Positions 10,398 to 27,039 of a stretch of 64,000 nt of DNA are shown one piece after another. The number at the start of each line of letters is the position of its first letter. The first letter of the stretch is position 1. Location: assembly GCF_016906535.1 (NCBI RefSeq), contig NC_057379.1, positions 1,302,001-1,366,000 on the forward strand, given 5' to 3'. The stretch is from Rhizoctonia solani (taxonomy: Eukaryota > Basidiomycota > Agaricomycetes > Cantharellales > Ceratobasidiaceae). The notes under the pieces were generated by a model that made no database searches, was not told the origin of the DNA, and saw only the letters and a list, made by a program, of their open reading frames with translations. The translations under genes and the position numbers were made by a program.

Positions 10398-12435
10398 TCA
10401 AGGTTCACTGAAGTCCAGTCCATCCAACCATGGCTTGAATTTACAAACGCTAGCCCATCGCCTTGCTGAGCGTTTATGGGTCACGCTCAATGAAGCACAG
10501 AGGCCAGCAAGTCTCTCAGCCCCAGGGCCGCGTACAAATCTCCCATCAGAATCCACGATTAAAGTCCGTTTTCCTACATGTATGCGCTGACCTGGTGGTA
10601 GCTTCAGGTGATGATTGACTTTCTCGATCGACTCACACAATCGCTGAATGAATTTCTCGTCCGGGGTTTCCCCCCGATATGGTTTCCCCGAGATTCGTGT
10701 AGAGTTATGGATTTGAACAACCAACGCTGTGCACGGCATATTGGTACCGAAAAGTTGTATTGCATTCACATTCCAACTGTGAGCGTTAGCACAACCTATT
10801 CCAGAGTTGATTTCAGACATGAGATGAGTCTCATACGACGTAGCGTTCATGTCGTCCACCCAAGTTCCACTCAAGCGAATCTGGTCGCTGTAACGCCCAG
10901 CATGAATGTACACGGTTTCATGCGTAGAGGTTGATTTACTTTTGACCATCAACTCTTGGAATACGTCGCCCAGGTTAAATGCATACTCCCCCTTATGTGG
11001 CCCATCTCCAGGGAAAGGCTCGAGTTTAATTGGGGCACCCTTGTGAGTCTGGTGATGGGCTAGAGGCGCAAAATTCGCGAGTCGGAGCCAAAGCTCGACA
11101 TTTCGGGACCCGTCGGAACCGAAATTAGTAAGTGGGCGTACGAGAGGTAATGCCATGTCTGGGAAGGGCCGAAGTTGTGTGTAGGGTGCTTCAGTACATA
11201 TTAGTAATCGACCCAATTCGGACATCCCATATATATTCTGGTCAAACGTGATTTTATATGAGATAGTGGGTGGTTGGGATCTACGGGAAACACATACGGT
11301 GATTCGAATATCGAGTTCCTCCAAGGATTTCGATAGAGAACTTCCAATGGCTGCCCCACTCAAAGTAAACGAGTAAAGTCCCCGGAAAAATCCTGCGTGC
11401 TCCGCGAGGGTCGTTCTGGGCATTTGACAAACTTGTCCCGCATCACACGCAATTGCACCCACATCGAGCGTTTTAGCCCAATCAATGAGTTGACTCGATG
11501 AAAATTCGAGAATGTTCATGAACCAAGCAAAGGCAATGGGAGTGGCGGTCGTTAAGTGTACGAAGAGAGTTCGATAAAAGTTCTGCCAATAGAATGGTGC
11601 AAGAAGAAGGCGAGGATGGCTATGAGGTGTCTTGTCTGTTCGATCCGGGAAGATACAGTTGAGGTGCATTCGACAGTTGTACTCGTGCCCGATCGTGTGG
11701 AAATAAAGAGATAATCTCAGTAGTTTGGGATAACCAGTGGTCCCTGTAGACTGCAAGATGAGAGCCGGGGAGGGGCGTTGGGGAATAGGCCAAGCAGGCG
11801 ATGTACCTACTAATTCAATTGCGGTGAATATTACGTACGTCCAAAGAACTCAGATTCGTACCTTCCCGCTGCTTTTCAGACACCGCCAGTCGGTGAGCCT
11901 GCTCCTCTTCAGGAAGCTGTATTATTGGCCCATCAAATCGCCGCTTCCGTTCTATGACCCAAGCATCATCAAATCCCGAATATATTATGAGATCACACCC
12001 CGACTGCGTGAGCTGACTGTCCAATATATTAGGATCCGCGGTTGAAACAAACTGCACGGAGCATCCGATTGCCCAGAAAGCAAGCAAGTGAAAGATACTA
12101 TGGAAATCTGGTTCAACCAGTATACATATAGTTGTTCCCGGTCCAACGGGGCGATTGGGAATAGAGTGCTCCGTTTGATGAAGTATTTCGGTAAGCCTTG
12201 GTCTCCATACCATCGCTAAATGCGCGATAATAGATCTGGCTTCGGCGCAAGTGACGTCTATCCATCCCATTGAAGGAATATGACCAACCGGAAACCGGAA
12301 TAGGGTGGCATTAGGTGTAGAATCAGCGACGCGAGGTATAGCCAACAGAAGGGTTAGCTCATCATCGGTGAGAGGGTCGCTGTCACTCGGACCGGGATAG
12401 GCTGCTGAGAGTAAAACGGTCGGATGGAGGCCCAT
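10398..12435 (-). CDS. Stand-alone adenylate-forming (ANL, AMP-binding) enzyme, paralogue A
   Basis: Three exons on the minus strand: 12435-11862, 11809-11298 and 11237-10398. Introns are in phase 1 and phase 0, at the same places as in paralogues B-D, giving 641 residues without a stop. ANL signatures are present: phosphate-binding loop LQSTGTTGYPK (exon 2), the A5-like IYGMSELG (start of exon 3), the Asp of FNLGDVF, and the A8 hinge GRYSDQIRLSG. Near the end is SVTHKRSARRW, probably the place of the A10 lysine. The N-terminus carries the family mark DPLTDDELTLLLAIPR. There is no carrier, reductase or thioesterase domain. It presumably activates a carboxylic acid as acyl-AMP; the substrate is unknown. 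Confidence 0.88.
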
Positions 12436-15400
12436 GTGATGGAATTGAGGAAGAGATATGATGGTCTACGCTTTAATTCTGAAGTCGGTAGAGCAAAATA
12501 ACCCTACTCTGCAGTGGCCTCCAAGTATTTATATGCGTTCGAGCCGCTTTGGCCACGTAGGTACGGCTACAACACAAGCTGTTGACGTCAGCATGCTAAC
12601 TGATATGACTTGAGAGCCAAAGATTCAATTGAATGATTGATTTTAGTGTTCAGTAATTCGACTCCTGTCATCTCAGCGGCATATCAATGCTATTGGCTAT
12701 ATGGGCGACTCAAGCTTGTATACTGGTTTTGAGCTCCGTACTAAGGCATTCCCCTTTAGGATCGTCCAAGTAGCTAAAGAAGGCGAGCTCAAGTCGCCAA
12801 AGCCTGGAATCAAATAAATAAGTTGCACAGTAAGCCCCCAAAGTCCGGATTTTCCGGACTTAAAAAACCGGGCCTTATATGCGGGATTCTGGCAAAATTC
12901 GACCAGCATTTTTACGAATCCGCATCCCGGCCTCAGCTATGTATGCCGCCGAACTGCGGGTTCTGCGTACAGTGAGTTGACAACTGATTCACCACAGTGT
13001 TATTTCGCTTGTATATGCGAAGCAAAGGGGCCGAACCTTCGGGAGGTACCACGAGATTGATCAGAACAAGGACTCGATTAAAAGCGGAAGCCACAGGCGC
13101 AATCACAAATGCGGTCAGAGACCGTGAATTAAAATATTGCGTCACAAGCTGATCATGTGGGTAACACAACGGAGCGGAACTTGTGATACGAAAAGCTTCA
13201 TGGATGAATCGTCTGAATGATATCCTAGCATTAAAACTAAAAAGAAGCGAGTAGCTATAGAATCAGTGATGTCATTGGCTAGAACCTACAAAATTTTGCA
13301 GATTGATTCATTGGCATCAACATTTATATGAGGATTAATTGAAATCCGCAACCGACCTGTGTGTAATCCACGGTCGTAGAGTGGACAGTGCGACTTACGT
13401 AGGCTTGGACAATACCACCGACAACAAAAAAAAACCCTACAAACCAGAACGCAATTCTGCCAGTGATGCCTCAACCGCAACAGAATAGCGCCTATACTTT
13501 GCGAGCTACGCAGCAGAGCTGGGGGAATCGCACAACTAACACTCGATTGGGACCATGCGTCTCGCCCTAAACCCCTTCCCAGCCTGGGCTATACCCACTG
13601 GCAATTACAGTTTGCAGCATACATTCGTTCACCTCTTAGCCACTCACATGGTCCAGCGCTGTGAGGGTTTCCAACTCTCCGGATGTATTTTGACTCATTA
13701 CAATAGCCTACCGCACCTCCGTTCCAACTACTTCACGAGACTATGCATGGGGTTGTTGTTGGGTTACTTGGTTTCTTGAAATTTGCTACCGCCGCAGCCT
13801 GTCTAGCTATCCAACCTGTTCGCTGTCCTCATTCTAGTGGATATGGGGGATATTTCATTTGAATCGTCGATTGCGTACAAGAGGCAACAAATGACCAGCT
13901 AAAACGTACGTGGGCAGCTGATCTGTCGTATGTCTAGGCATCCTGTGCCTTTTTTCGTTGCCCATTTTTTCTTTTCTCCAGGCCATGGGAGTACCGTTAC
14001 TGATCTCGATAGGGCATTTGGACAAAGGCAACACCAATATGAGTACGGGCTATTTACCAAGCGCCAACTTATCCGGTTAGAACTTCGGTACGGAGTTGTT
14101 TTTTAATTGGAGAAACCCCCATAATAAAACGGATGATTGTTCGGAATACCCTCGAGTTTACTCAAATCATAGATCAAATCGATATATCAATCAAGAGATT
14201 TCAATCGGGAATAATCGATTACTACGCGTGCGCGGAAGCTTAAGGCTAATTTGAATGGTCGATTACGATGCTTTATATGGGCGAGTCTTTATCAAACACG
14301 CATGTGATGTATTGGTAATTTATAAGAGTATCAAGTTCCATAGTAGGCTTGGATTTTACTTCCATGTCATTTACAGCCGAACGCGACCATCATAGCGATA
14401 ATTACACTAGGCTCAGAACCATACGGGAAAGAGAAAGAAATGCAAAATCTTAATGTCCAAAGGCTGAAGAACGAACGTATAGCTTTGACCATCGAATGCA
14501 TATGAGTAGGGATCGCATGTAGGGGTGGTTTCAGCCTTTACTGAGAAATTTGTCCTGTAGCTAAGAGGCAGTATAGTTTTGTAGGATCTGCTTGAGCAAC
14601 CGGAGTGGATTTTCCCTTTGTTTTAAGTCTAAAGGGTCTTCTAGTTAGGCAAAATTGATTGAGAAACGGGATTATGGTACTTACGAGGGATTATAACTCG
14701 AGCAATGTATCGAATAAATTGCGTTGTTTGCACTATTTCTGAAATATCAGCAAGATGTTTCAAAGATCGAGTGAAACCAAAGACTTACCCAGCTAACGTA
14801 ACGGAAGCGGCTCGAGAAGTGGCAACTGAGGGAGACTGGCGACCCATTGAGGCAGTTGATAGTTTCAGTGAAAACGGCTTTAATGAGAATACGGAAATGC
14901 TTTCCGCTACTCAGCTCGTGCTCCATTCATTATATATCTGTTGCCTTGATGTGCAGATCCTACTGGAGAAAAGTCCCCCTATCTCCGCAAATCAGAACGG
15001 CTGTGTCGTTACCGGCGGGATGTGCCGCGGCATGGTCTCGTCCCTTGGTAGTCCATCTGTCTTGCTCTTCGATCAATGGACCTATTTAGCTGTTGGCTGT
15101 GTTAACTTTGTTTGGGTACTGATAGCGTGTAAGCCGCGGCAGATGTGCCATCGGTACCCAAGGTTATGGTTAATTGGGGCGCTGGCCATGAGGCATAAGG
15201 GATAATACCTCAAGTCCAGATGACGTCTATGAGCGCTTCATGGGGTTTGTCCTACCTGTTATTAATATGCCCTGTCTATTGCTATCATAGCCTTTCGAGC
15301 GTTCAAGGCGTTTCAGTTGATTGTACAGATTATCTTTACTTTGTTCATGTGGTGTATAAAAACTATATAAGTATCTATACAAGCTTTGCCTCGTGAAATA

Positions 15401-16221
15401 AGATGCTTATCCTTATCAAAATATTTGACAGCTAATTCACCTGGACTGTGTGAAATGCATGGTGATGGCCACTCACATCTTTGTTACTCCCGACGGCATA
15501 CTCTACTCGCCGGCGGAGCGTGGAGCGATAATTCGTAACTTGAAGCTTGGGACTAATTGAACAAGGTTTAATCAATCCTCAATCGGTCTCTTTTCCAGGG
15601 AGATGAGCGATGGAAAACCCAGCCATACGTGTATAAACAACACAAATTGAATAGATTGATAGCGCGCGCGTGAATGCAATACCATCGATTATCAGCCGAG
15701 CCGGCGGCAACTTCAGACCCGTTTTGCCGCCTCGTGTTGTGTCGTCTTATGGCTAACGCCACACTAGATAGAGCGTTCACTTGGAAGAGGTATGCATACA
15801 GTCGGACAGTTGGGGATAAAAAAAAAGGGTTGGGATCACTACGTCATGTGTACAATATATAGCATAGCTCAACATCGATTGAAGGGCGCCCCGCCGGATG
15901 TATGCCATTTACTTCGGCTCAGAGCGCAGCCATTGAACAGGACATGCGTTAACCTTGTTTCATTTACTGTTCCAGGTGCTCCTCGTTGCGCCTCGTTGGG
16001 AACTTGCCGGGAGTGACTGCTCGTTTACAACATCGAGAGCCACGTCAAACAGGATTTGCGAGGTTCATAGAGTGCTTGGTAATCAACCCTATTTGGGTCT
16101 CGAAGGTTACAAGCCACGAGCCACTCCACTTTCGGCGCTTGTGTGCAAGCGCCGACGACATAGCCACACCGTATCGGTGCAACCTAGACCAACCCTATTC
16201 CCTATCACAGACCTCACCACA
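12436..16221. other. Intergenic region upstream of ANL A and calcineurin
   Basis: No convincing gene. At about 12840-12930 there is a sequence with the palindrome AGTCCGG-ATTTT-CCGGACT followed by a stretch ending TGGCAAAATTCGAC. A similar sequence is found at 55395-55470, so it is a dispersed repeat. An open frame at 14705-15205 (166 codons) has no recognisable motif and no clear gene structure; I do not call it. Confidence 0.45.
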
Positions 16222-19346
<3,125 letters not shown>

Positions 19347-19684
19347 TGAGTGCGTAGTCGTGGAGTCCTGGCCTGGACTTCATGCGGAAATGAGTTGTGC
19401 TTCCTTGTCTGTTTGTCTGTCTGTTGTCGCGAAGTTTCTTGTTACCTTACGTTTAACTCAACCTGTGCGGTCAAATTTTGTGCGTAATATATAGCGTGAA
19501 ATACGACTTTTTTTTATATTGGACTCTTTAATTTTGCCTTGGCCTGATATATGAGGTTTTTCACGAATGGATTGTTATTTGAGTTTCTAGATATATTCGT
19601 ACAGCACTTTTTCGTGATACAGATGGTTACACAGGGGCTCTTCGGACTTGGGTCGATGACTCGAGGGAAGAACGTAAACAATAA

Positions 19685-21208
19685 CTATTCCGAGTCGCAA
19701 TCCTTATCTCCAGCCGTTACTCCAACAGATATATCGGTAGAGGTGCTGGAAACGGTCGCAGCTGTGGTAGTTAGGGTGGAATCGGTGGTAGTCACAGCTG
19801 AAACAGACTTGGAGTCCTCGCCAGCCCACCACTGAGTCGAAAGCTCAACGCTGGTGTACGACCTGGGCAGCCGAATCCCATCAGCACCCCACTCGGGACA
19901 TCTAAATCAGGTGCGACTTACGTATTCAGGCCAACGATAATAGACCCAATTAATCCTTCGCTAACATCCTGTCCACCGTACACGACATCCATGACAGCAT
20001 CGTATCCTTCCGCATTTTCGTATGCAAACCATTGATCATCTGGGGGGCTCACATATTAGCGCGACAGCAGGATTGAGGCGAGGAACGCGCACCGTCGTTG
20101 GTCAGTCGTGAGACGTTGTTAGTATTGTACGGCGCCAATTGAGCGATTTCTTGCACGATTGATTCATTGAAAAAGAATTGCCCAGTGTGCATCGCTCGAC
20201 CCGCAATAAAAGTGCCATTCTCGGCCACGGATCCATTTTCATAAACTGGGTCCGATTATCAGTCTCCAACTCGCTGTATCAGCACTTGAAAAACTCACCT
20301 TTGACGTGGAAGTGAATGGATCGTCCGGAATACCACCCCGGGAAAATCGAATGCATAGTCCAATGGCCATCCGAGTCCGCCTGCCATGTTCCTCTCAAAA
20401 ATGATTCTTGGTCGGTCGGTACATTGTTCAGCATTGACGCCGCGGCCGTGCTGTCTGCTCCCGAGTATGCATCTTGAGTGGATGTAGCTGATTCAGCTGT
20501 TGTTGTTGTCGGGAGCGAATTAGACATGGACATGTCGGGAGGAGCGGTCCCGTTGGTGTTATTTCCACCCGCTCCACCGAATCCGCCTCCCCCGCTGAGG
20601 GCCGCACCAGTCATGGAAACATAACCAGAGTAGTAGCCGGTCGAATTACAGTGCCATGCGTCGACCCAGAGGTTCTGATATCAAAATTCAGTAAAGCGCA
20701 ACAACGAGACAATGCAGTGGTACTCAACGGGAACAGCTTCACAGGTCTCGACGTCAATGAAATCGACCTCGACAGTGAGGGGTACTCCGGCCTGTCCCTC
20801 GGATATATTCTGTCTGACCATCTCGCCGAGAATGTGATATGGTCCTTGAGTAACTTCGGGAGTCAAAATACATGTACCTTCGGTCGAGTTGTCAGTCGCC
20901 TGGCGCGAGATCAGACTAGTACGTTCGTGAAGTTCGTCCAACGTTAAGCCTGCTCTGGCGGCCCGCCGAGAAAGGCGTGCCGCCCGGCGACGAGATAGTT
21001 GAGGGCCGCATTTCCCACTTATCCGGCGTTGCAGACTGAGATTCTCGGCGCGACGCTTTAGAAGTGCAGTGTGAGACGGGTTGATGGGTGCATGCGCTGA
21101 TAACAAGTCAATAACTTCTAAAACAGCCCGGGAACTAGTAAACCCACCGAGAACAGCACTCGAGGCAATTGACGCGGCGGCAAAAACGTTGAGAAATCCG
21201 ACCATCAT
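19685..21208 (-). CDS. Secreted intradiol ring-cleavage dioxygenase-like protein, copy 1 (IDO1)
   Basis: On the minus strand it starts at 21208 or 21205 with a hydrophobic signal sequence (MVGFLNVFAAASIASSAVL). A 51-nt GT...AG segment after that is in frame and could be intron or coding; the equivalent segment is clearly an intron in copy 2. Later introns include 20728-20675 and one starting at 20298. Intradiol dioxygenase features: GTCILTPEVTQGPYHILGE, Tyr in GYYSGY, and FPGWYSGRSIHFHVK, which supplies the Tyr/His/His iron ligands. After the catalytic domain comes a Ser/Thr-rich tail that ends DKDCDSE without a hydrophobic segment, so the product is probably secreted and soluble. Family members cleave catechol-type rings between the hydroxyls; the substrate here is unknown. 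Confidence 0.88.
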
Positions 21209-21591
21209 GTAAAGTTGAGTTCTTTTTTTTATTGTTCGATATAAAATTGTCGAGTGAGATGAAGCACCTAAATTCAATTCATTCGCCTTTTATATCCTTT
21301 ATGCATGACGTCGCGTGCATGGAATCCGGCTGCGCAACTGTTACCGCAGCTCTTCAGCATCCCAACCAGCCGCCAAGGACACAAGTTCTAATTAAACGCT
21401 CATTTCATCGCAACCAGTCCGCAGCCGACTAATAGTCAATCAACCTATGAGAGTAACGTTATCAAATTAGATTCCAGCCAATCGAAAACATACTGTTGTG
21501 CTGCGGGAAATACCGTAGTTGGTTTGCCTAATAATAGCTGAAATAGGGTAGGGGCCCTGGGTGGCCGAACGTATGATATTTTGATTCTCTA

Positions 21592-21971
21592 CAGCCGTTG
21601 CGGAAATAATGTGCACATTTAACTTTCCGCCCGCTGTGGCCCCACTTGTTGTTTGGTGACTTAGTCCGCACAACACGCCTCACGTGAATGACCACCAATA
21701 TACCCCCCCCCCGCCTTGTTTATAACGACACGCCGAATATGGCGCTGACGATCGCGCCATAGATGAGGGCATGCGCGACCCACTTACACTCCAACGAGAA
21801 CGCGCTGTTCCATTGAGTATGCTGACCTTTTTGGACTAAGAATCGATTGGCAAGCTTGTCATGTGATGTATCATTTGTGGTACGTTCGACGGACCAGGTC
21901 ACCAAACAACGAGTGGGGCACAGCGGGGGGGGGGGGGAATTTAAAAGTGCACACTATTTCCGTAACGGCTG
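21592..21971. mobile_element. MITE, 380 bp, with long inverted ends (copy 1)
   Basis: The ends start CAGCCGTTGCGGAAATA and their complement, with inverted similarity extending about 68 bp, flanked by TA (21590-21591 and 21972-21973). There are a C-tract near 21707 and a G-tract near 21925. Copy 2 at 28885-29677 is nearly the same but is interrupted by a LINE. No coding capacity. Confidence 0.85.
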
Positions 21972-21973
21972 TA

Positions 21974-23000
21974 ATAGATGTACATATTCGATATAACGTC
22001 GTGAAAGCACGGTTCCTTGTTTCCTTGGGGTAAGAGTCTGGCGACTGAGCGACGGGCGCTTATTACCTATCCAATCAATTTTAAGGGCCTGTGTAGTTTT
22101 TGCCATTCTCTACGGGGCGCTGAAAAACTCTGGAGCGCTCGCAGACTCATAAATATGAGCCAAGTATTACCTGACAGCCATGCTAAAGTATCTCAAGTCT
22201 CGGGTACAATTTCTAGTAGATCTAGCTTTGCCTTACCGCAACAAACAATCACCAAACAGAGATTCAAGTTGGACGCTGTCACCGCTAACCAGGGAAGAAA
22301 ACGGGTTGCATTGGGTTTAGCTCGAGTCACTTTCTGCGGGCGATCAAGTAAGCTGACTCGGTCACCTGCGGCTCATGTAATCAGACCGGGTTGTAGCAAG
22401 ACCCGCGATCCGTGCAACACAAGTGACGCACAGGGAAGACTACGGATTCATCAAACTGACTGTTGGATAATAGAAGTATTAGTTATAAGGTCATAAAAGG
22501 CATAAACATTGCACAGGATATAAGGTACAAACCTACTAGTTCCAGTTCACTTCCCTCCCAGTCATGGAATATATGCTCTACTTCATCTATATCAGGGGTT
22601 CCGTACCATGAGCCCAGGGCCATCTTTGCTTGGAAGGTTGAAAGGCTCATATGATGTTGGCGGTAATTAATTGCCATCCGACCAGCGACGTCCAAAATGC
22701 GAGCGCTGCCTCTGAACCGGACGAACCAAACTAAAATCTTACTAGAATAATAATTAACAAATAGCGCTTACCGACAAGGAGACTGGCGGAGCAGGCTTGA
22801 TCTTCGTGGTCGCTTAGATGATACAGCTCAACAAGGCTGATATCGGGGTTAGGAGATGCAACGAGAGCATTAGAAGGTGGAACAGCGGGTGTATTCACGG
22901 TATCAATCACGAGATGATTCGAACCTTACGATTCGGTACAGCCGAGTCGAAGCTATATATTATCTTAGTCCTGGTACTATACATGACCATGCCTCTAGCT
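21974..23000. other. Intergenic region with one unassigned open stretch
   Basis: On the minus strand, about 22760-22540 reads as a possible exon (GSARILDVAGRMAINYRQHH through EVEHIFHDWEGSELELV) ending at a GT donor-like site. I do not recognise it and see no partner exons, so I treat it as a possible gene fragment only. Confidence 0.25.
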
Positions 23001-23034
23001 CCAGGGCCGCGGCTATCTACCTGGCCTTGCCCGA

Positions 23035-23890
23035 TGGAACCTGTGTTGGGTTGTCCGCATAAGGTGGGCGTCAGCGATCGCCCACTACCTAGCCCGTGGA
23101 TGCACGCTTTTACTTAGCGCTGAGGCAAAAATCACAATGAATCCAGGGTTTCTCGTCAACTAGGATGAATTCGCATAAAAAACGTGGTAAATTTGTGCAA
23201 AATATATGTATAGGTGTATGTGCGTGGTCCAAATCTCATTAGTCCTAGTTTTTACGACGCTGCATTCAAAATACGGGCATCCTTGGCGGCCTGCACGTGA
23301 TACGTGAGTGACGCTGTTGCTCGAGATTGATTTCTCAGCTAATCTATAGGCTCTGGGGTCTTTGTCATTCACTCATAAATGGATCGTGTGCTCAGAGTTT
23401 GAGTTATCACTCAGTATCTCAACTATGATATACGTTGCTGTGTTCAAGTATATATCCTTGCATAATCACTTTTCTCCCTTTTTTATAGATTTCTTTACTT
23501 GGACGAATTGTATTATTTTCCAAATAAACAGAAAAGGACCCCAAAACTTCTTGCTGACCTGATTAATCTGTTAAAGCCGAATTACAAGTGCTTGCGAACA
23601 AGAACCACAGGTTTCTTGCAACACATAATCCATCCAACCTGGGTGTATTTTCGATGCACCACCACGTATAGCACATATACTGAAGCTTGAAGAATAGTCT
23701 CGTACTCCCATTTGTTATCCACACAACTTTACCACGTTTTTTTGTTCAAACTTGCTCTTGTTGGCAAGAAAGTGCGCATATATGGCGAATTTTCGCTTCA
23801 GCGCCAATTAAAAGCGTACATCCGCGGGCCAGGTAGTGGGCGATCGCTGACGTCCACCTTAGAGCCAACCCGCACGGTGCTCATCTACAT
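23035..23890. mobile_element. Fold-back element with long terminal inverted repeats
   Basis: The left arm, about 23058-23132, contains GTCAGCGATCGCCCACTACC. The right arm, about 23785-23862, contains its complement. Similarity runs through at least 73 bp and weakly beyond both ends. The ~650 bp centre is AT-rich with no recognisable gene. Exact ends and target duplication are not clear. Confidence 0.7.
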
Positions 23891-24048
23891 AGCCCCAACA
23901 CTGCCACCGGGTTGGCTCACACAGATTTGACTAAGCAACCGTCCCGAGGCATCCGTTCGGGTACCAACCCGTTGGAGCTCCCTGCCGCCAACCAAAACCT
24001 CGCAAAGGTTTGGTATCGATCGCAACCATGAGGCCTGGGGACTAGATA

Positions 24049-24713
24049 CAGTCGAACCTCTTGACTACGATACTGATGGTGGTATTTCATATTGTGATTT
24101 AGAGGTAACGAGGGGTTGGGGTAAACAAGTGCAAGCAGGCCAGGAGAACCGGCTTCTGGCTGCGGATTCCTTATGTAACTGCATATATGCTATATACAAA
24201 AGTCAAAAAAGGACAACTATAACGAACGTAGGAAATGAGTAGCTACAGAGAAATACAATGAAAAAGGAGTGAATAACTAGGCGTCCTCGTCGAGAGTCAA
24301 TCCAGCTTCGAGTCTATGTACAATTTCTTCCTCTGTTGCCTCATACTCGGTTTGTACCTGTTCACCTGGGCCCATTAGCGTCCACAAGTTCTGGAAGGCT
24401 GGGCGCATAAAGTTAGGTCGATTTTCCATTTCGTTGACAAGAACTTCTTGTTGTTGGATCGAACAATCGTTATCAGGAACCGAGGGTGATGAGGCGAGTC
24501 CGGTATGGCGCCAGCAATCTGCGATTGTCAAGGGTGAGACGGCGGCCCACGCGCTGTTCAAGAATTCCTGGGTATATGCTGCGCTTATGTCATTGTGGCT
24601 ATGTTACAGTGAGAAACAGGTGGCATATTTCAAATAAGATATGGGAGGCGAGAAGCCCGGTGATTCCGGTGGTTTAGCTATGACAAGGGGATCGTAGTCA
24701 AGGGGTTCTACTG
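24049..24713 (-). mobile_element. Internally deleted pogo/Fot1-type element
   Basis: Inverted ends CAGTCGAACCTCTTGACTAC and the complement of CAGTAGAACCCCTTGACTAC, flanked by TA (24047-24048 and 24714-24715). At 24561-24277 on the minus strand is the C-terminus of a DDE transposase: AWAAVSPLTIADCWRHTGL is the conserved end of the pogo/Tigger DDE_1 domain, and the frame ends in an acidic tail (LTLDEDA). The rest of the transposase is missing, so it cannot move on its own. Confidence 0.85.
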
Positions 24714-25029
24714 TATCCCAAAAAATGGAGAGAAAGAGGACTCCGATATCTGGATTAAATCTTTGTTGAGAGTGCCTGAGGTCCCGATCTGACCATCCTG
24801 GTTAAGGTTCAATCAAAGTGCATGCAACCCACGCTTTTTTAGAAGCCATGCATTAAATTCGGAACCGGGCCTCAATCAATAGCCAATTGGCTGGGGCAAT
24901 AACTTACTCGGAGACTCTTCAACGGTTGCTTGATCTCGCCAAAGGCGGACCTAGGAAGACGTGTTGAAGCGCACAGAGCTTATAAGTAAACCATGCAATG
25001 GTTCGACACATGACGCATTCCTCTGCGAT

Positions 25030-27039
25030 ATGTCCCTCAATACCTCTGCCTCGGCTCCCAAAGCTTCCCCCGGCCCGAACGCTGACGACCCTCTCACTGA
25101 CGATGAGCTCGCCCTCCTACTGGCCGTCCCTCGCGCTGCAGAGTCTTCGCCCAATTCCACCCTCTTCCGACTTCCCCTGGGACCTGACCCTACGATGGGA
25201 TCGATAGACGCCACCTGTGCTGAGGTTTGCTCGATTATTGCTCGCTTGGCTGAATTGTGGCAGTCTAGGCTCCCCGAGCTGGTAAGCACGCGGGACCAAC
25301 TCTGTGCAAACACACCCCTCGGGCCTGGAATTACGATATGCATCCTAGCCAAACCACTGTGTGGAGCTATTTTCCACTTGCTTGCATTCTGGTCGATTGG
25401 GTGCACGATCCAATTTGTTTCGGTCGCAATGGAACCCGACATTATAGATAGTCAGCTCAATCAGTCAGGGTGCAAGGTCGTTGTGTACTCGGGATTTGAC
25501 GAGAAATGGATAGATGAGCGAAGCAATCATTTTCGAAGAGTATTCATCAAGCTTCCAGAGGAAGAGGAATCAAGTTGGCTTATACGATCCGAGAAACAGA
25601 GACCAAGTATGTAGCTATCGAGAGCCAATTTGTTTCATGCGTCGACTAACTATCAATATGTGTAGCCTTAGCGCCTCCTCCATGGCCAACGCCTCGGCGC
25701 CCTACCCCAGCTCTCGTTTTACAATCATCGGGAACTACTGGAAAACCAAAATTGTTAAGGTTTCCTCTCCATATACTCACAATAGGGCATTCTTATAATT
25801 GTCGAAGCTACCTACGATCAAAAGGCTCAGGTAGCATCTCCAAGAACCCACATACGCACCCTCGCCTTGTCCTTGCTCCGCCATACTGGCCAAGCTTCTA
25901 CCGTTCGCTCTTCGTACATCTGACTACTGCGACTCCTATGGCTCTGCCTTATGTAAAGGGCGTAGATAGCCTGTCTCCCAGCAGAATCATTGGTTGGGCT
26001 ACCGCACTAGATGTGGGCGCGATTGCAGCTTCAACGGGATTAATTCGCCAAATACCACTCACCGCTTGGGAGGCTCATGCAGACTTTTTTCGAAGTCTAT
26101 TCGACTTTACAATAAGCGGCTCATCGATTGACTACCTAGCACCCGTGTTCGAACGTCTCAAAATCCCCATTACGGTAAGCATTCGACGCTTTATTGCCTG
26201 ACAGCTTACTGAATCCTGGACCAAAGAATCTGTACGGGACTTCAGAGCTTGGGCGCCTATTGTATAGCACGGAGCCGCCTTACAGCTACCTTCAGCCGTA
26301 CAAAGATGCTCCTCCTCCTCTTGTGTTGCCGATATCGAATTATGCACCAGACGGTTCTAGGAATGTTGAGCTCTGGTACTCTCCTCGGAACTCATATCAT
26401 CTCGCTCACTACCTTATACACGGGGGTATTCCACTCGAACTCGAACCTTTCCCCGGGGACGGGCCTCACAAAGGCGAACTTGCCATGAATATGGGCGACG
26501 TATTTCGGGAGATCACCATCGGATGTAGCTCTGAACGTGCATATATCCATGTAGGGCGCCACAGTGACCAGATTCGCCTTGGAGGGGCAGCACTCGGGAA
26601 TATGAACGCTGCTTTATACGAAAATCGACTCAGAAGTGAAATCGACAATCGCATTAGCCAACTTGGTAGCAGCCCCTGGGCGTTGGATGCGATTCAGCTC
26701 TTCGGTAATAATATGCAGTGCACTTCACTGATAATTCAACTTTGTCCTAGCAGCTGTGCACCAAAAGACGGGCCCGATGAGGCACTCATTCAAGAACTGC
26801 ACCAGTCTATCGAGTGGTTGAACGAAGACCTGAAACTTAGCCAAGGCAAACGGGTCAATGTGAACAAACGCACGTTAATTGTGACTTCCGATGGAGCATT
26901 TGCACATGGACCAGGCGCCGATTCATTGATGTGTTCGGGCCTTTCCTTGAGTACGACCCATAAACGTACACCAAAACGATGGGAAAATGTTTGCCGGTTT
27001 AAGCCTTGGCTGGATGATTTGGACTTTAGTGATCCCTAA
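25030..27039 (+). CDS. Stand-alone adenylate-forming (ANL) enzyme, paralogue B
   Basis: Three exons: 25030-25606, 25666-26174 and 26227-27039; both introns are in phase and the product is 632 residues. I chose ATG 25030 because it matches the start position of paralogues C and D relative to DPLTDDEL. The frame is open further upstream but lacks homology there. Motifs: LQSSGTTGKPK (phosphate loop), NLYGTSELG (A5), Asp in MNMGDVF, GRHSDQIRLGG (A8) and STTHKRTPKRW near the C-terminus. No carrier or reductase domain follows. IDO1 lies divergently upstream with transposons between them. Function beyond carboxylate adenylation is unknown. Confidence 0.9.

Noticed and set aside
14705..15205. Open frame of 166 codons (plus)
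   Set aside because: No recognisable motif, no splice context, flanked by AT-rich non-coding DNA; length is compatible with chance.
19551..19835. Plus-strand frame opposite the IDO1 3' end
   Set aside because: It is antisense to the Ser/Thr-rich tail of IDO1, which has a consistent multi-exon model.
22916..22930. B-box-like GATTCGAACC suggesting a tRNA gene on the minus strand
   Set aside because: No matching A box or cloverleaf could be built around it.
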